Assembly: GCF_963674925.1 (NCBI RefSeq)
Contig: NZ_OY771647.1
Location: 2,309,501 to 2,373,500, forward strand
Direction of reading: 5' to 3'
DNA length: 64,000 nucleotides
Origin: an uncultured Draconibacterium sp.
Lineage (GTDB): Bacteria > Bacteroidota > Bacteroidia > Bacteroidales > Prolixibacteraceae
Below the pieces are notes generated by a model. That model saw only the letters and a list, made by a program, of their open reading frames with translations. It did no database searches and was not told where the DNA came from. Made by a program: the position numbers and the translations under genes. Positions 28,600 to 38,375 of the stretch are shown one piece after another; the first letter of the stretch is position 1; the number at the start of each line of letters is the position of its first letter.

Positions 28600-29988
28600 A
28601 TGAATCATTTAAAATACACTTTTGTTCTGCTGCTTGTAATCCTCGTTTTTCAGGGGTATTCAACAAATTACTACCTGAGTACTATCTTAGGCTCTGATAA
28701 GTTTTCAGGTACATCGCCGGATACGCCATGGGCATCCATTGGAAAATTAAATGAACAGAATTTAGTATCGGGAGATAGTATCTTCTTTTTTTCCGGCGAG
28801 TCTTTTGAAGGGACTTTGTATATTGATGATCAGGGCAGTCGCAATAATCCAATTCATATAACGAAATATGGAGAGGGGAAAAATCCTATACTTAATGGCA
28901 ATGGTGCAGAAGCTGTGATTCATTTAACGAATCCTGCAAATATTACGATTGAAAATCTTGAAATCACCAACTGGTTAGGGATATACGGAATACATTTTAT
29001 TGCTGAAAATGCAGGTGAGATGGAAAACTTGACCCTACAAAATTTGAATATCCATGATGTTGGTTCGGCAATGTTTGAAATTACAGAACCCAGCAAAACT
29101 AAAGGGGCTATTAGTGGTCGTGTTTACAAGGGAACAGAACCCAGTTGGTGGAATGGTCTCACTATTCAAAATGTATACATTCATAATGTGGGCTCGTGTG
29201 GAATCACTTTTGGAAATGAAGTTAATTTATACAAGCTTGAAAAAACGGATACTTATTATAAAACGCATAAAAATGTATTGATCCAGGAATGTCGCATCGA
29301 TAGTATTGTCAGAGATGGGATTTGGATCAGGCAATGCGAAGGAGCAATCATACAAAATTGTGAAGTTTCACGTACCGGAATGAATGCCATTTCAAACGGA
29401 ATTTGGTTTTGGGATTGTCTGGATTGCGTTATGCAATATAACGAAGGGTGGGAATGTATGTCGCCTCGTGGTAACGACGGCGCACCTTTTTCAATTGACA
29501 ACCATTGTTGGAATTGCGTTATGCAATACAATTATAGTCACGATAACGAAGGACCCGGTTATATGATTTTTGGAAGAATGGGGGATAATGGTGGAAATAT
29601 AGTACGACATAATTTAAGCTATAACGACAATGTAACCCGAACCTACAGAACTGGTACAGCGTGTATTACTGCTTGCAGTGAAGTTAAAAAGGCACTCGTT
29701 GAAAATAACATTGTGATAGCCGGGCCTGAAACACACAACATCTTAGGTCATCGTAATTGGGAAGGTTATCCACATTCAGTAAACTATAAAAACAACTTGT
29801 TTGTGGGAAATGGGAAAGCGGTAATAGCTCAAAATGAAGCTATACTAAAAGCAGGAACGTTTGAAAATAATTTTTTTATCAATGTGCCCAATTTACCACA
29901 AGGGTTAAATAACAAAACGGATTATAAAAATTATCTGCAACAATTTGAGATTGTAGATAAGATTATAAAAGATTCAGGAATTCGTTAA
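28600..29988 (+). CDS. Secreted right-handed parallel beta-helix protein
   Basis: This 462-residue protein has a signal peptide (about 1-21). Its start, NYYLSTILGSDKFSGTSPDTPW, is the usual entry of pectate-lyase-like beta-helices. Helix coils with Asn/Ile ladders cover about residues 90-420 (ANITIENLEITNWLGIYGIH, NLTLQNLNIHDVGS, NVLIQECRIDSIVRDGIWIR). Two repeated coils end in CVMQYN. The fold is shared by polysaccharide lyases, GH28-type hydrolases and epimerases. I see no diagnostic catalytic set, so it could be a lyase, hydrolase or binding protein acting on the uronic-acid-containing target. Confidence 0.75.
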   Translation: MNHLKYTFVLLLVILVFQGYSTNYYLSTILGSDKFSGTSPDTPWASIGKLNEQNLVSGDSIFFFSGESFEGTLYIDDQGSRNNPIHITKYGEGKNPILNGNGAEAVIHLTNPANITIENLEITNWLGIYGIHFIAENAGEMENLTLQNLNIHDVGSAMFEITEPSKTKGAISGRVYKGTEPSWWNGLTIQNVYIHNVGSCGITFGNEVNLYKLEKTDTYYKTHKNVLIQECRIDSIVRDGIWIRQCEGAIIQNCEVSRTGMNAISNGIWFWDCLDCVMQYNEGWECMSPRGNDGAPFSIDNHCWNCVMQYNYSHDNEGPGYMIFGRMGDNGGNIVRHNLSYNDNVTRTYRTGTACITACSEVKKALVENNIVIAGPETHNILGHRNWEGYPHSVNYKNNLFVGNGKAVIAQNEAILKAGTFENNFFINVPNLPQGLNNKTDYKNYLQQFEIVDKIIKDSGIR

Positions 29989-30014
29989 TTGAATAAAGAA
30001 TAAAAAGAGGTTTT

Positions 30015-31013
30015 ATGTCTATCAAAAACAATTTAATTCATTTTTCAGTTTTATGCAGCTTAATAATCCTAATGTTGGTTGTGTTAACTGGATATTCTAA
30101 TCCAAAATATAACGGAAGGAGGGTAAGCCCTGAAGTAAAAAATATTTTGATTTATTTAAAATCTGTAAATGGGAAACAAATGCTGTCGGGGCAAGAGGAA
30201 GCTAATTCCAACGGGCTTACTACTGAAATGGATTATATAAAAAATATAACAGGTAAGTTGCCGGCTGTCAGAGGTTTTGATGTAAGAACAGATGTTCCTG
30301 ATCCAACAGGCGAAGCAATTAAATCGTGGAAAGAAAGGCATCAGCTAATCACTTTTAGCTGGCATATGGGTGCACCGCCATTGGAAGATTCGTATCCAAA
30401 TTCAAAAGAACCGGTAAGTATTAACGAAGTTTTAAAGCCCGGAACACCTGAAAATGAAATATTTATCTCAAAACTTAATGCCATGGCCGAAAGACTGGCC
30501 ATCTTGAAGGAGAACAAAGTTCCGGTTTTATGGCGTCCCTTTCACGAAATGAATGGATCCTGGTTTTGGTGGGGACCTAAAAAAGGCACGGGAAACGACG
30601 GAGCTCAATTTGTAAAATTGTGGCAGTTTATGTTTGATTATTTCTACCACGATAAAAAACTTGATAATCTTATATGGGTATGGGGTGGTTCCTACGAAGC
30701 AGATGCTTCGTTTTATCCGGGTGAAAAATACGTTGATATTGTTGGAACTGACACTTATCATCATCTGGATCATAAACGTTGGGCAAAAGAATTTAAAATA
30801 TTAAAAACAATTGCTCCAGGTAAACTTGTTGCTCTTACTGAGAATGATCGAATTCCTTATCCAGAAGAAGCAGATAAATTGAATACAAATTGGATCTGGT
30901 TTTTAACCTGGCATACACAATGGCTCCGTGAAAATTCAACTGAAGATCTGATTAAAATCTATAAACATCCCGCAGTTGTGACCGCTGATGAAATGCCTGA
31001 TTTATCAAAATAG
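30015..31013 (+). CDS. GH26 endo-beta-mannanase/xylanase-like enzyme
   Basis: This 332-residue protein has an N-terminal signal or membrane segment (about 10-30). The GH26 pattern is clear: GKQMLSGQEEAN near residue 54, the acid/base E178 in WRPFHEMNGSWFWWG (with H177 before it, as in the family), and the nucleophile E276 in ALTENDRIPYP. GH26 contains beta-1,4-mannanases, but also beta-1,3-xylanases and mixed-linkage glucanases. Beside GH10 and GH30-like genes, a xylan-type substrate is as plausible as mannan. It is the last gene of the first enzyme run; a degraded stretch and the HTCS gene follow. Confidence 0.85.
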   Translation: MSIKNNLIHFSVLCSLIILMLVVLTGYSNPKYNGRRVSPEVKNILIYLKSVNGKQMLSGQEEANSNGLTTEMDYIKNITGKLPAVRGFDVRTDVPDPTGEAIKSWKERHQLITFSWHMGAPPLEDSYPNSKEPVSINEVLKPGTPENEIFISKLNAMAERLAILKENKVPVLWRPFHEMNGSWFWWGPKKGTGNDGAQFVKLWQFMFDYFYHDKKLDNLIWVWGGSYEADASFYPGEKYVDIVGTDTYHHLDHKRWAKEFKILKTIAPGKLVALTENDRIPYPEEADKLNTNWIWFLTWHTQWLRENSTEDLIKIYKHPAVVTADEMPDLSK

Positions 31014-31676
31014 CTCTATTTAAAAAATATTTCTAAACGAAATCATAATGAACATCTTGATAGTATTAAAGACTTTAAGTACTAGAATTTCGGGAGTAAT
31101 GATTCCGTTTTTAATGTGTTAGTCGAAGAACAAGAAATAAGAGATGGCAACAAAACCTAATCAAACTATAATAAATTTTAATCGCTTCATATTATTATTA
31201 ATTTTTATTTACTGGCTGGGAAGTGTGGTGGTATACTCACAGCGTAACGAACGAATTTATTTATCGGGAATAGATGCAGAAGTTTGTCAAAGCACTGGAA
31301 AAAATACCAACTCGAACAGGAGATTTCCGCAGAACTCACAGACTTGAAATTTACCGCTTCAAGGAAACAACCTAAAACAAAACCTGAAAAGTTTATTTTC
31401 TTAGCTCAACTGGATGGAGTAGCCAATAGTACATTAAAATTACCATACTTCAAATGTTTAATTGTGAATAAGGTAGCACGGAATGATGGAGATTCTTTTA
31501 AAAAAGGGAAAAATTGACTTAGGAATAGCGAAAAATAGTGGAGAGGTAAAGACTGGAGGCCTTAAGTAGAAAATCATATGGAGGCAATAAAACCCAATTA
31601 TTATTTTTTATTTTTGAGCTTTTTGGCATTCTAATAATTTATATAAGTTTTTAATTTGGATTGGGCCTAAGGGTAA
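31014..31676 (+). pseudogene. Gene-poor stretch with decayed N-terminus of a GH2-type gene
   Basis: ATG 31144 opens a signal-like segment and then NERIYLSGIDAE. This closely resembles the mature start QRIYLSGKDASD of the intact GH2 at 45184. The frame then degenerates and stops at about 31347, and no further GH2 sequence is recognisable. Short open frames on to 31517 do not resemble any protein I know. The remainder (31518-31676) is AT-rich upstream DNA of the HTCS gene with no clear promoter. It is most likely the remnant of a second copy of the atypical GH2. Confidence 0.45.
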
Positions 31677-34600
31677 ATGTGGGAATGTATTTACTCGCTC
31701 TCCTTAAGGTTCCTCTTTTTAGCAAATACTTTGAAAAGGAAATACCACATATTACTATTAATTGTCGGGATCGTTTATTTCATGGATGCGCTAGCCGATA
31801 TACAGGTGGATTATCGTTTTAGGCGAATGTCACCTGAATCAGGTTTTTTTCACAATGGCATCCAGGCTATTTCCCAGGATGAGGATGGTTATATCTGGTT
31901 TATTTCAATTAATGAACTCTATAAGTTTGACGGATATAAATTTGATAGAATACAAAAGATCTCTCTATTAGAGGGAGAAGTAAGAGATCCTCAGTTTCTG
32001 GATATCTTCAATGACAGTCAATCACACATGTGGGTTGCGACGAACAAAGGACTTTTTATTTACGATATTGAATCAACTACTTTTCAGCCAACCTTTAATT
32101 CGAAAGAGAATGTTCTGGAAATAGCAGAAGATCAAACGGGAAATATTTGGTTTTTAATGTCCTCAAAAATAGGAATGTACGATCCTGATAAAAAAGGGAT
32201 AGTTTTCATGAATACCGGGTTGAGTGAAGATGAAGCTTTTTCTGTTATTTTTTCTGATGAAGCTAATCTATGGCTGGGAACACAAAATGGAAAAATATTT
32301 AGATTCGATGAACGTGGAAAATCGTTCAAATTATTTACACAGTTATCGACACGGGCTAATATACTGGCCATTGAAACAACCTTAAACGATATTTTCTTTC
32401 TGGCTGAAGGAGAGGGAATATATCATTATTCAAAAGATGGAAATTTTGTGGATAGATACACATTCTTTCTTGAAGATCTTGATATCAAGGGAAACAATTT
32501 GGCGAAAGCTCTTTACATCGATAAACGAGGAATATTATGGATTGGAACACACAGGGGACTATACGTGTTTGATCTCTCCGATAAGAAATATAGACATTAT
32601 ACAAGCAGCGTGACTGATAACTTCAGTCTTCCCAATAATTCCATTTGGACGATAACTGAAGATTCAAATGAGGGAGTTTGGATCGGCACCTATTCTGGAG
32701 GCTTAGGATACGTGAACTATAATGATCATTTATTTAAACATGTGCGCGAGACAGAAGATATTTCATTAAATAACAACACAATAAGTGCGTTTGCTGAAGA
32801 TGAATACGGAAATTTATGGCTCGGCACCGAAGGTTCTGGCTTGGCATACTACGAACGCACTTCCAATAAATTCACACATTTTTCTCATTCCTATAGCAAA
32901 AACAGTTTGAGCTACGACAATGTGAAATCGCTGGTGATTGATACCAATAATAACCTTTGGGTGGCAAGTTATAAAGGAGGTTTAGATTTCTTTGACAGTC
33001 GAGAAAAACAATTCACCAACTATCAGAACATTCCTAACGACATCAACAGCCTAACAAGCAATACAATCTATTCTTTGCAGCTAGAACAAGATTCAGGCTT
33101 GTGGATTGCAACGGAAAATGGAGCTATTGATTTTTTTCATTTTCGTTCGCATCAGTTTGAGCACATTTTGGATGATTCTCCAAATAGTGACATGTCGAAC
33201 CATTTTAACAATGGTATTTTTAGAGGGGCAAACAATAAATTATGGATGGCAACCCGGCATGGATTAGGAATGTTAGACATTAAGTCCAGGATTCATCACA
33301 ACTACTATTTTAATTTGAAAGACACACTGACCTTCGGCAGTAATGAGATTTTCTGTGTTTATGAGGATCAAAAAGAGATAATCTGGTTGGGAACCAGGGG
33401 GTATGGCATATTTTCTTTTGATCCGAGAACTCAAGAATTTAGGAATTATTCATCAAATGAAGGGTTGACAGCAAGTGCTGTATATAGTATATTGGATGAT
33501 GACGAGGGAAACCTATGGCTGAGTACCAATAATGGTCTTTTTAAATTTGAACTAGAAAATAAAAAATTTCACAGATTTGATAGCAGCGATGGGTTACAAG
33601 GAAATCTTTTCTATCCAAATTCAGCATTGAAATGCAAGAGTGGGGAACTTGTTTTTGGTGGGACAAACGGTTTTACCGTATTCAAGCCTGATCTGATTAA
33701 AAAAAACCCAACAGCGCCGGAGGTAATTCTAACGGGGTTTTCTATTAATAATAAGCAAGTTTCAAAATTTACGAATGAAGAAGGAGAGTTAAAACAAATA
33801 GGTTACATCGAAAAGATCAAATTGAATCACACGCAAAGGGTTTTTAGTTTCGAATTTAGCGCCAACAATTATCTAATGCCCGAAAAAAATCAATTTGCTT
33901 ATAGGCTTATGGGCTATGATGATGAATGGAAATATACTAATGCGGATCAACGTTTTGCTACCTATTCCAATCTCTATCCGGGAACTTATAAATTTATTGT
34001 AAAGGCTTCGAATAATGATGGTATTTGGAGTAATCAAACCAAAACCGTTATGCTTGAAATATTACCTCCCCCCTGGAAAACATGGTGGGCTGTTTTGTTA
34101 TATAGCTTGTTTGTTATCGGTGTTATTTTTATACTTCTTCGAGTTTATTTGATTAGGAAGGAATACAGAGAACAACTTCACTTGGAGCGACTGAGCAAGG
34201 AAAAAATAGCTGAGTTAAATCGGATCAAAATCCAGTTTTTCACTAATATATCGCATGAGTTTAAAACGCCGTTGACTTTAATTGCCAGTCCGTTAAGAAA
34301 GATGTTGAATTCAATGACTTTGGATGGGCAGCTTGAAAAAGAGATGAACCTAGTTTATCGCAACGTAGTCAGGTTACAGAATCTGATTAATCAGTTGATG
34401 GATTTTAGGGCAATGGAAAATAAGAAAATGGTGGTGAAAAATGAGAATGGTGACGTTGCGGTCTTCATTAAAGAGCTCTTGTTATTATTTGAACCATTGG
34501 TGAAAGAACACCGAATTGAGATGACTTTTGAATGTTCTCAACATAAAATTCCAGCTTGCTTTGATCAAGATCGATTGGAAAAAATATTTTATAATTTACT

Positions 34601-35834
34601 TTCCAATGCGGTGAAATATACGCCTACATATGGACATATTATTGTCTATTTGGATTTGGATCAAAAACAGAAATCGCATGGCACACTCGAGGAATTTACG
34701 AATTTGTTGAAGGTTCGAATAACGAATACAGGGGTACCTATACCCGCAAATGAGCTGGAGCATATCTTCGATAACTACTATCATATTGATAGAAATGATT
34801 CTTTCATTCAGGCAGGTTCTGGTGTTGGACTGGCCTTCACCAAAGAACTGGTTGAACTGTTAAATGGTCAAATAGAAGCATCCAGCAATCTAAAAGAAAC
34901 AAGTTTTAAATTGAGCATCCCGCTGAAGCCATATCATGCTGAAAGAGAAGAAATCAATAAAATGATCTCAGAATCAGCAGGCTATGAATTTAATTATTCA
35001 CAGAAATTGGTTGATATTCTTGTAGCCGAAAAGAAAAATGATGAAAAAGTATTCAAACTCAAAAGCAGAAGTTTAAATACCCTCCTAATTGTGGAAGACA
35101 GCAGTGACTTAAGGGAACATTTATACGAGCTTTTTAAGAATGATTACAATGTGTTGGTTGCCCCTGATGGTGTAAAAGGACTGAAATTGGCACAGGATAA
35201 AAATCCGACAATCATCGTTTCGGATGTATTCATGCCAAATATGTCAGGTATTGAGATGTCTCGGGAATTAAAAACAAACTTGGTTACGAGCCACATTCCT
35301 ATTGTCATGTTGAGTGCTTACAATTCACCGGAGCAGAAAAAGGATGGTTTGGAAACCGGGGCTGATGTATATGTCGAAAAGCCTTTCGATCCCGACTATC
35401 TGATGTTGCAGGTGAAAAATCTCATTCAATCGCGGGAAGCCATTCGGATGGCTTTTTCAAAAAAAATAATTGCCGAACCTTCTAAAGTTAAGGTTTCTTC
35501 CACTGATGACGAGTTTATACAAAGATCGATAAAACTGGTTGAGGATCACATGGACAACAGTCAATTTAATGTGGATTCATTTGTTAAAGAAATCGGAATT
35601 GGAAGGACTATCTTATATAAAAAAATTAAGGCATTAACCGATTTGTCTGTTAACGAGTTTATTCAGAACATTCGTCTTAAAAGAGCTGCTCAATTATTGA
35701 AAGACTCCGATCTAAGTATTTCCGAAGTTGCTTACCATGTCGGTTTTAATGAGCCTAAATATTTCAGTACATGTTTTAAGAAGCAGTTTAATCAAACGCC
35801 TACTTCCTATATAGAGACATACAGAATTAAGTAA
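31677..35834 (+). CDS. Hybrid two-component system sensor/regulator (HTCS)
   Basis: This 1385-residue one-protein sensor-regulator starts with an N-terminal membrane/signal segment (about 22-40). Two periplasmic seven-bladed propellers built from Reg_prop repeats follow (about 45-720; DEDGYIWFIS, EYGNLWLGTEGSGLAYY, DDEGNLWLSTNNGLFKF), then a Y_Y_Y domain (about 735-795) and a transmembrane helix (about 803-825). Inside the cell come HisKA with the phospho-accepting H860 (ISHEFKTPLT), HATPase (NLLSNAVKYT, GSGVGLAFTKEL), a receiver domain with D1183 (IIVSDVFMPNMSG) and a C-terminal AraC helix-turn-helix (about 1280-1385). Such proteins bind an oligosaccharide in the periplasm and activate a nearby PUL. 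A shared 29-bp motif at 35844 and 37846 is its likely target. Confidence 0.95.
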   Translation: MWECIYSLSLRFLFLANTLKRKYHILLLIVGIVYFMDALADIQVDYRFRRMSPESGFFHNGIQAISQDEDGYIWFISINELYKFDGYKFDRIQKISLLEGEVRDPQFLDIFNDSQSHMWVATNKGLFIYDIESTTFQPTFNSKENVLEIAEDQTGNIWFLMSSKIGMYDPDKKGIVFMNTGLSEDEAFSVIFSDEANLWLGTQNGKIFRFDERGKSFKLFTQLSTRANILAIETTLNDIFFLAEGEGIYHYSKDGNFVDRYTFFLEDLDIKGNNLAKALYIDKRGILWIGTHRGLYVFDLSDKKYRHYTSSVTDNFSLPNNSIWTITEDSNEGVWIGTYSGGLGYVNYNDHLFKHVRETEDISLNNNTISAFAEDEYGNLWLGTEGSGLAYYERTSNKFTHFSHSYSKNSLSYDNVKSLVIDTNNNLWVASYKGGLDFFDSREKQFTNYQNIPNDINSLTSNTIYSLQLEQDSGLWIATENGAIDFFHFRSHQFEHILDDSPNSDMSNHFNNGIFRGANNKLWMATRHGLGMLDIKSRIHHNYYFNLKDTLTFGSNEIFCVYEDQKEIIWLGTRGYGIFSFDPRTQEFRNYSSNEGLTASAVYSILDDDEGNLWLSTNNGLFKFELENKKFHRFDSSDGLQGNLFYPNSALKCKSGELVFGGTNGFTVFKPDLIKKNPTAPEVILTGFSINNKQVSKFTNEEGELKQIGYIEKIKLNHTQRVFSFEFSANNYLMPEKNQFAYRLMGYDDEWKYTNADQRFATYSNLYPGTYKFIVKASNNDGIWSNQTKTVMLEILPPPWKTWWAVLLYSLFVIGVIFILLRVYLIRKEYREQLHLERLSKEKIAELNRIKIQFFTNISHEFKTPLTLIASPLRKMLNSMTLDGQLEKEMNLVYRNVVRLQNLINQLMDFRAMENKKMVVKNENGDVAVFIKELLLLFEPLVKEHRIEMTFECSQHKIPACFDQDRLEKIFYNLLSNAVKYTPTYGHIIVYLDLDQKQKSHGTLEEFTNLLKVRITNTGVPIPANELEHIFDNYYHIDRNDSFIQAGSGVGLAFTKELVELLNGQIEASSNLKETSFKLSIPLKPYHAEREEINKMISESAGYEFNYSQKLVDILVAEKKNDEKVFKLKSRSLNTLLIVEDSSDLREHLYELFKNDYNVLVAPDGVKGLKLAQDKNPTIIVSDVFMPNMSGIEMSRELKTNLVTSHIPIVMLSAYNSPEQKKDGLETGADVYVEKPFDPDYLMLQVKNLIQSREAIRMAFSKKIIAEPSKVKVSSTDDEFIQRSIKLVEDHMDNSQFNVDSFVKEIGIGRTILYKKIKALTDLSVNEFIQNIRLKRAAQLLKDSDLSISEVAYHVGFNEPKYFSTCFKKQFNQTPTSYIETYRIK

Positions 35835-35843
35835 TCAATCCGG

Positions 35844-35907
35844 TGTATGATCTCAGACCATTTCTGTACAATATTGTTCATCCAAGAAATAAAGGCAGAT
35901 AATTTTG
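35844..35907 (+). promoter_or_regulatory. HTCS-type operator plus Bacteroidetes promoter of the 35959 gene
   Basis: A 29-bp motif, TGTATGAT-N6-CCAT-N-TCTGTACAAT, occupies 35844-35872. TTG at 35874-35876 and TAATTTTG at 35900-35907 match the Bacteroidetes -33 and -7 elements, 26 bp apart start to start. The motif thus abuts the -33 element, as expected for an activator site. The same motif lies at 37846 with identical spacing to a -7-like box. Confidence 0.7.
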
Positions 35908-35958
35908 ACTTCCGACTATCAAACGAATTGAAATTATCATTTATTAAACAAATTAGTT

Positions 35959-37626
35959 GTGAAAAAAACGTGGATTTTATTATTACTCATTAGTAATTTA
36001 TTGTCAGCATCATGCGAAAAGGAAAACAATGTTGTTGATAACGACTTTAAAAATGAATTTACCATTAGTTCTGGAGAAGACTGGTCTTTTCCAACATGGG
36101 TGAAGCCAAAGTATGAATCCGGTTTGGGTTATATGGGGGAATTTAGTTCCAACCCGAAAATCAAGCATGCAGGAACTACTCTCACTTGGGCAATGCTGAA
36201 TCCGTCTGAAGGTGTTTATGACTTTAGTGAACTAGAGAAGTGGTTAAAGAAAGCAGAAGAGGCTGATGGGATGATCTTGTTCCGCTTAAAAGCATCTGTC
36301 TTGGATAGAAAGTCGCCATGGGAGGGAACGGACGGCTCGTTTATCCCGCCTTGGGTAGTGGAGAAGCATCAACCAAAAACATTTTATACCCGTAAGGAAG
36401 ATAACGGGAACTATTTATTGTATGCGGCTCCATGGGACTCAGGAGTACAAAATGAATTTAAAAAATTTGTGGAAGAATTTGGGAAGAGGGAATATTTCGC
36501 AAACAAGCACTTTCTTGCTATTTACCTGCATGCAATGTCCAGATCATACGGCGAGGAGTTCTTTATTTCTGAAGAATTTACTCCACAATTGCTCGAAGCT
36601 GGGCTTGAAGCGGATCTTTTAATGAAGTGTTTTAAAGATCGAATGGATTGGTGGTCGGAAGCAGCTGGGAAATATAGCCACAAACTAGCGTGGGTCGGTG
36701 CGGGCTCTATTCAGGGATTTGACTATCCCAAAGAAGAGTTGGATCGCTACGCTGACCAGAATGGCTTTGGAAGAAGGGGTGGTTTTATTGAGAATTATTT
36801 TTACGAGCCGGTGGTTCCACCAGTGGCCGGTCAAAAGTATGTGAATGGGTATGTGATCAACGACTGGGGACACTTTTTTCATGATGGACGGATTTTTGGA
36901 GATGAAAGTGAAGAAACCGATGAATTTGGGGTGGCTTCAGATGAAGAAATCCGATTTATGCAGCAAAGCATATTTTATCAGGCAGCTCGAGTTGGAATTA
37001 ACTTTTTATGGGTGAGTGAGAAAAATATCAGCCTGGCTCCGAAGGTGGCTGACTGGTATTGTATGGTTGCGGGTAAAGGTCCGACCGAGAGTCCTGATGC
37101 CTCTTGCTGGTTGCGCGAAGCCTATGTTCGGTCTATTTATGGTGATAAGAAAATCAGAACGTGGAAAAATTTTGAACGTTTGCTGATGCAACGTGATATG
37201 GAAGGAGCCAAAACTTTGCCTGTTGAGAAATACAATCTGAACGGTGATAATAATAAGGGGAAAAAGGATCCAAGTCGAATGTATGAGTATTCTGCAAGAA
37301 GAACTGATACTGCCAACGGGCAAACAAAAATGATTTTCATATTGAATGATGAATTTGAACAGTCGTTGAAGGGCAATTCACAGATCAAAATTACTTATCT
37401 CGATAATACTAGCTCGGAATGGAATCTGCTTGTGTCGACAAAAAATGGGACGTCGAAATTTGGTACGATAAAAGGAAAGAATGATGGAAAATGGAAAACA
37501 ATTACTTTTTCAGTAGAGGATAAAATAAACAAAGGATCTCTGGGAAATGGGGCATCATTTATTATTGACGTTAAAAATAGGAAAGACCTGACGGTTAAGC
37601 ATGCAAGGGTGATTCGTATGGTTTAA
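35959..37626 (+). CDS. Unassigned TIM-barrel-like lipoprotein, probable glycoside hydrolase
   Basis: This 555-residue protein starts at GTG, which gives MKKTWILLLLISNLLSASC with a lipobox Cys at 19. Residues about 60-130 read like a GH42/GH5-type clan GH-A barrel entry: TLTWAMLNPSEGVYDFSELE followed by ADGMILFRLKAS. The barrel seems to continue with HFLAIYLHAMSRSYGEEFF (possible acid/base Glu) and GINFLWVSEKN (possible strand-7 or -8 Glu). The last about 110 residues are a beta-sandwich (IKITYLDNTSSEWNLLVST). I cannot assign a CAZy family. The HTCS-type motif in its promoter and its place between the HTCS and susCD genes mark it as a regulated PUL component. Confidence 0.55.
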   Translation: MKKTWILLLLISNLLSASCEKENNVVDNDFKNEFTISSGEDWSFPTWVKPKYESGLGYMGEFSSNPKIKHAGTTLTWAMLNPSEGVYDFSELEKWLKKAEEADGMILFRLKASVLDRKSPWEGTDGSFIPPWVVEKHQPKTFYTRKEDNGNYLLYAAPWDSGVQNEFKKFVEEFGKREYFANKHFLAIYLHAMSRSYGEEFFISEEFTPQLLEAGLEADLLMKCFKDRMDWWSEAAGKYSHKLAWVGAGSIQGFDYPKEELDRYADQNGFGRRGGFIENYFYEPVVPPVAGQKYVNGYVINDWGHFFHDGRIFGDESEETDEFGVASDEEIRFMQQSIFYQAARVGINFLWVSEKNISLAPKVADWYCMVAGKGPTESPDASCWLREAYVRSIYGDKKIRTWKNFERLLMQRDMEGAKTLPVEKYNLNGDNNKGKKDPSRMYEYSARRTDTANGQTKMIFILNDEFEQSLKGNSQIKITYLDNTSSEWNLLVSTKNGTSKFGTIKGKNDGKWKTITFSVEDKINKGSLGNGASFIIDVKNRKDLTVKHARVIRMV

Positions 37627-37650
37627 TAATGATTCTTATAAATTATTAAT

Positions 37651-37684
37651 AAAGGATAAGCAATATGACTATCCTTTATTTTTT
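37651..37684 (+). terminator. Terminator after the 35959 gene
   Basis: AAAGGATA (37651-37658) pairs with TATCCTTT (37670-37677), followed by a T-rich ATTTTTTT tail. The rest of the gene-free stretch 37627-37984 is AT-rich and contains the second HTCS-type motif with its promoter; I see nothing else in it. Confidence 0.75.
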
Positions 37685-37845
37685 TGATTTTCTGTATTGT
37701 AAAAAAGCAGCAGTAGCTAATTGCCTCAAAATGGAGATTTCTGTTTTCTCAAATTTTTTAAATAAATACTTCCGTAAACATTTTTTAAAAAAAAAGTCAA
37801 TAAAGAGTGGTGTATGTGCTTGTTGATTAGCAGGTTAGAATTCTA

Positions 37846-37909
37846 TGTATGATTTTCAACCATATCTGTACAATTTCGGAAGTCCTTCACTTATTCTTGG
37901 ATAATCTTT
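37846..37909 (+). promoter_or_regulatory. HTCS-type operator plus promoter of the second susCD operon
   Basis: TGTATGAT-N6-CCAT-N-TCTGTACAAT at 37846-37874 matches the 35844 copy at 24 of 29 bases. TAATCTTT starts at 37902, 28 bp after the motif end, exactly the offset seen in the first promoter. The -33 box is weak (TTC), as expected for an activator-dependent promoter. Confidence 0.65.
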
Positions 37910-37984
37910 ACTCCACCAAAATTTAAGTTTAGTCTTAATATTGGGATTGAACCGATAAAATATTTAATCATTAAAACTAAAGGT

Positions 37985-38359
37985 ATGAAAAGAACATTAA
38001 TCATGTTTTTTCTTTTGTTCGGAGTAATTTTTTCTTCGTGCAGGAAGGAAATGGATTTTGAATTTCCACCCTCAAATCTGAAAATGATTTCAAAGTTTGA
38101 GCTAAGGAAATCAGACAATCCAAGTTTGTCAGGAACCAAAAAGGCAACGATCGTTGAAAACAAAAAAGCGATCACGCTTAAAGTTAATTCCGATGCGGAC
38201 GTAACTGCTTTGAAACCCAATTTCATTAATGCGCCGGGCTCAACGGTTGTCCCGGGAAATCTTGAACCTCAGGATTTCACGATCCCAGTAGATTACACCG
38301 TCACCGCAGAAAATGGGACAAGCATTTACTATACCGTGACAGTCGTAGTGGAAAATTAA
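37985..38359 (+). CDS. Small DUF5018-like surface lipoprotein
   Basis: This 124-residue lipoprotein (signal ending FGVIFSSC, Cys about 19) has a single immunoglobulin-like beta-sandwich: ISKFELRKSDNPSLSG, ITLKVNSDADVTALKPNF and YTVTAENGTSIYYTVTV. The pattern of short strands ending in a T-V-T-V repeat resembles the DUF5018-type modules seen at the start of PUL lipoproteins. Such modules are normally the N-terminal spacer of longer glycan-binding proteins; here the protein ends after one domain. It is the first gene of the HTCS-controlled operon, 17 bp before susC. It may be a minimal surface glycan-binding protein or a transporter accessory; this is inference. Confidence 0.6.
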   Translation: MKRTLIMFFLLFGVIFSSCRKEMDFEFPPSNLKMISKFELRKSDNPSLSGTKKATIVENKKAITLKVNSDADVTALKPNFINAPGSTVVPGNLEPQDFTIPVDYTVTAENGTSIYYTVTVVVEN

Positions 38360-38375
38360 TCTTAAAGTACAGAAA

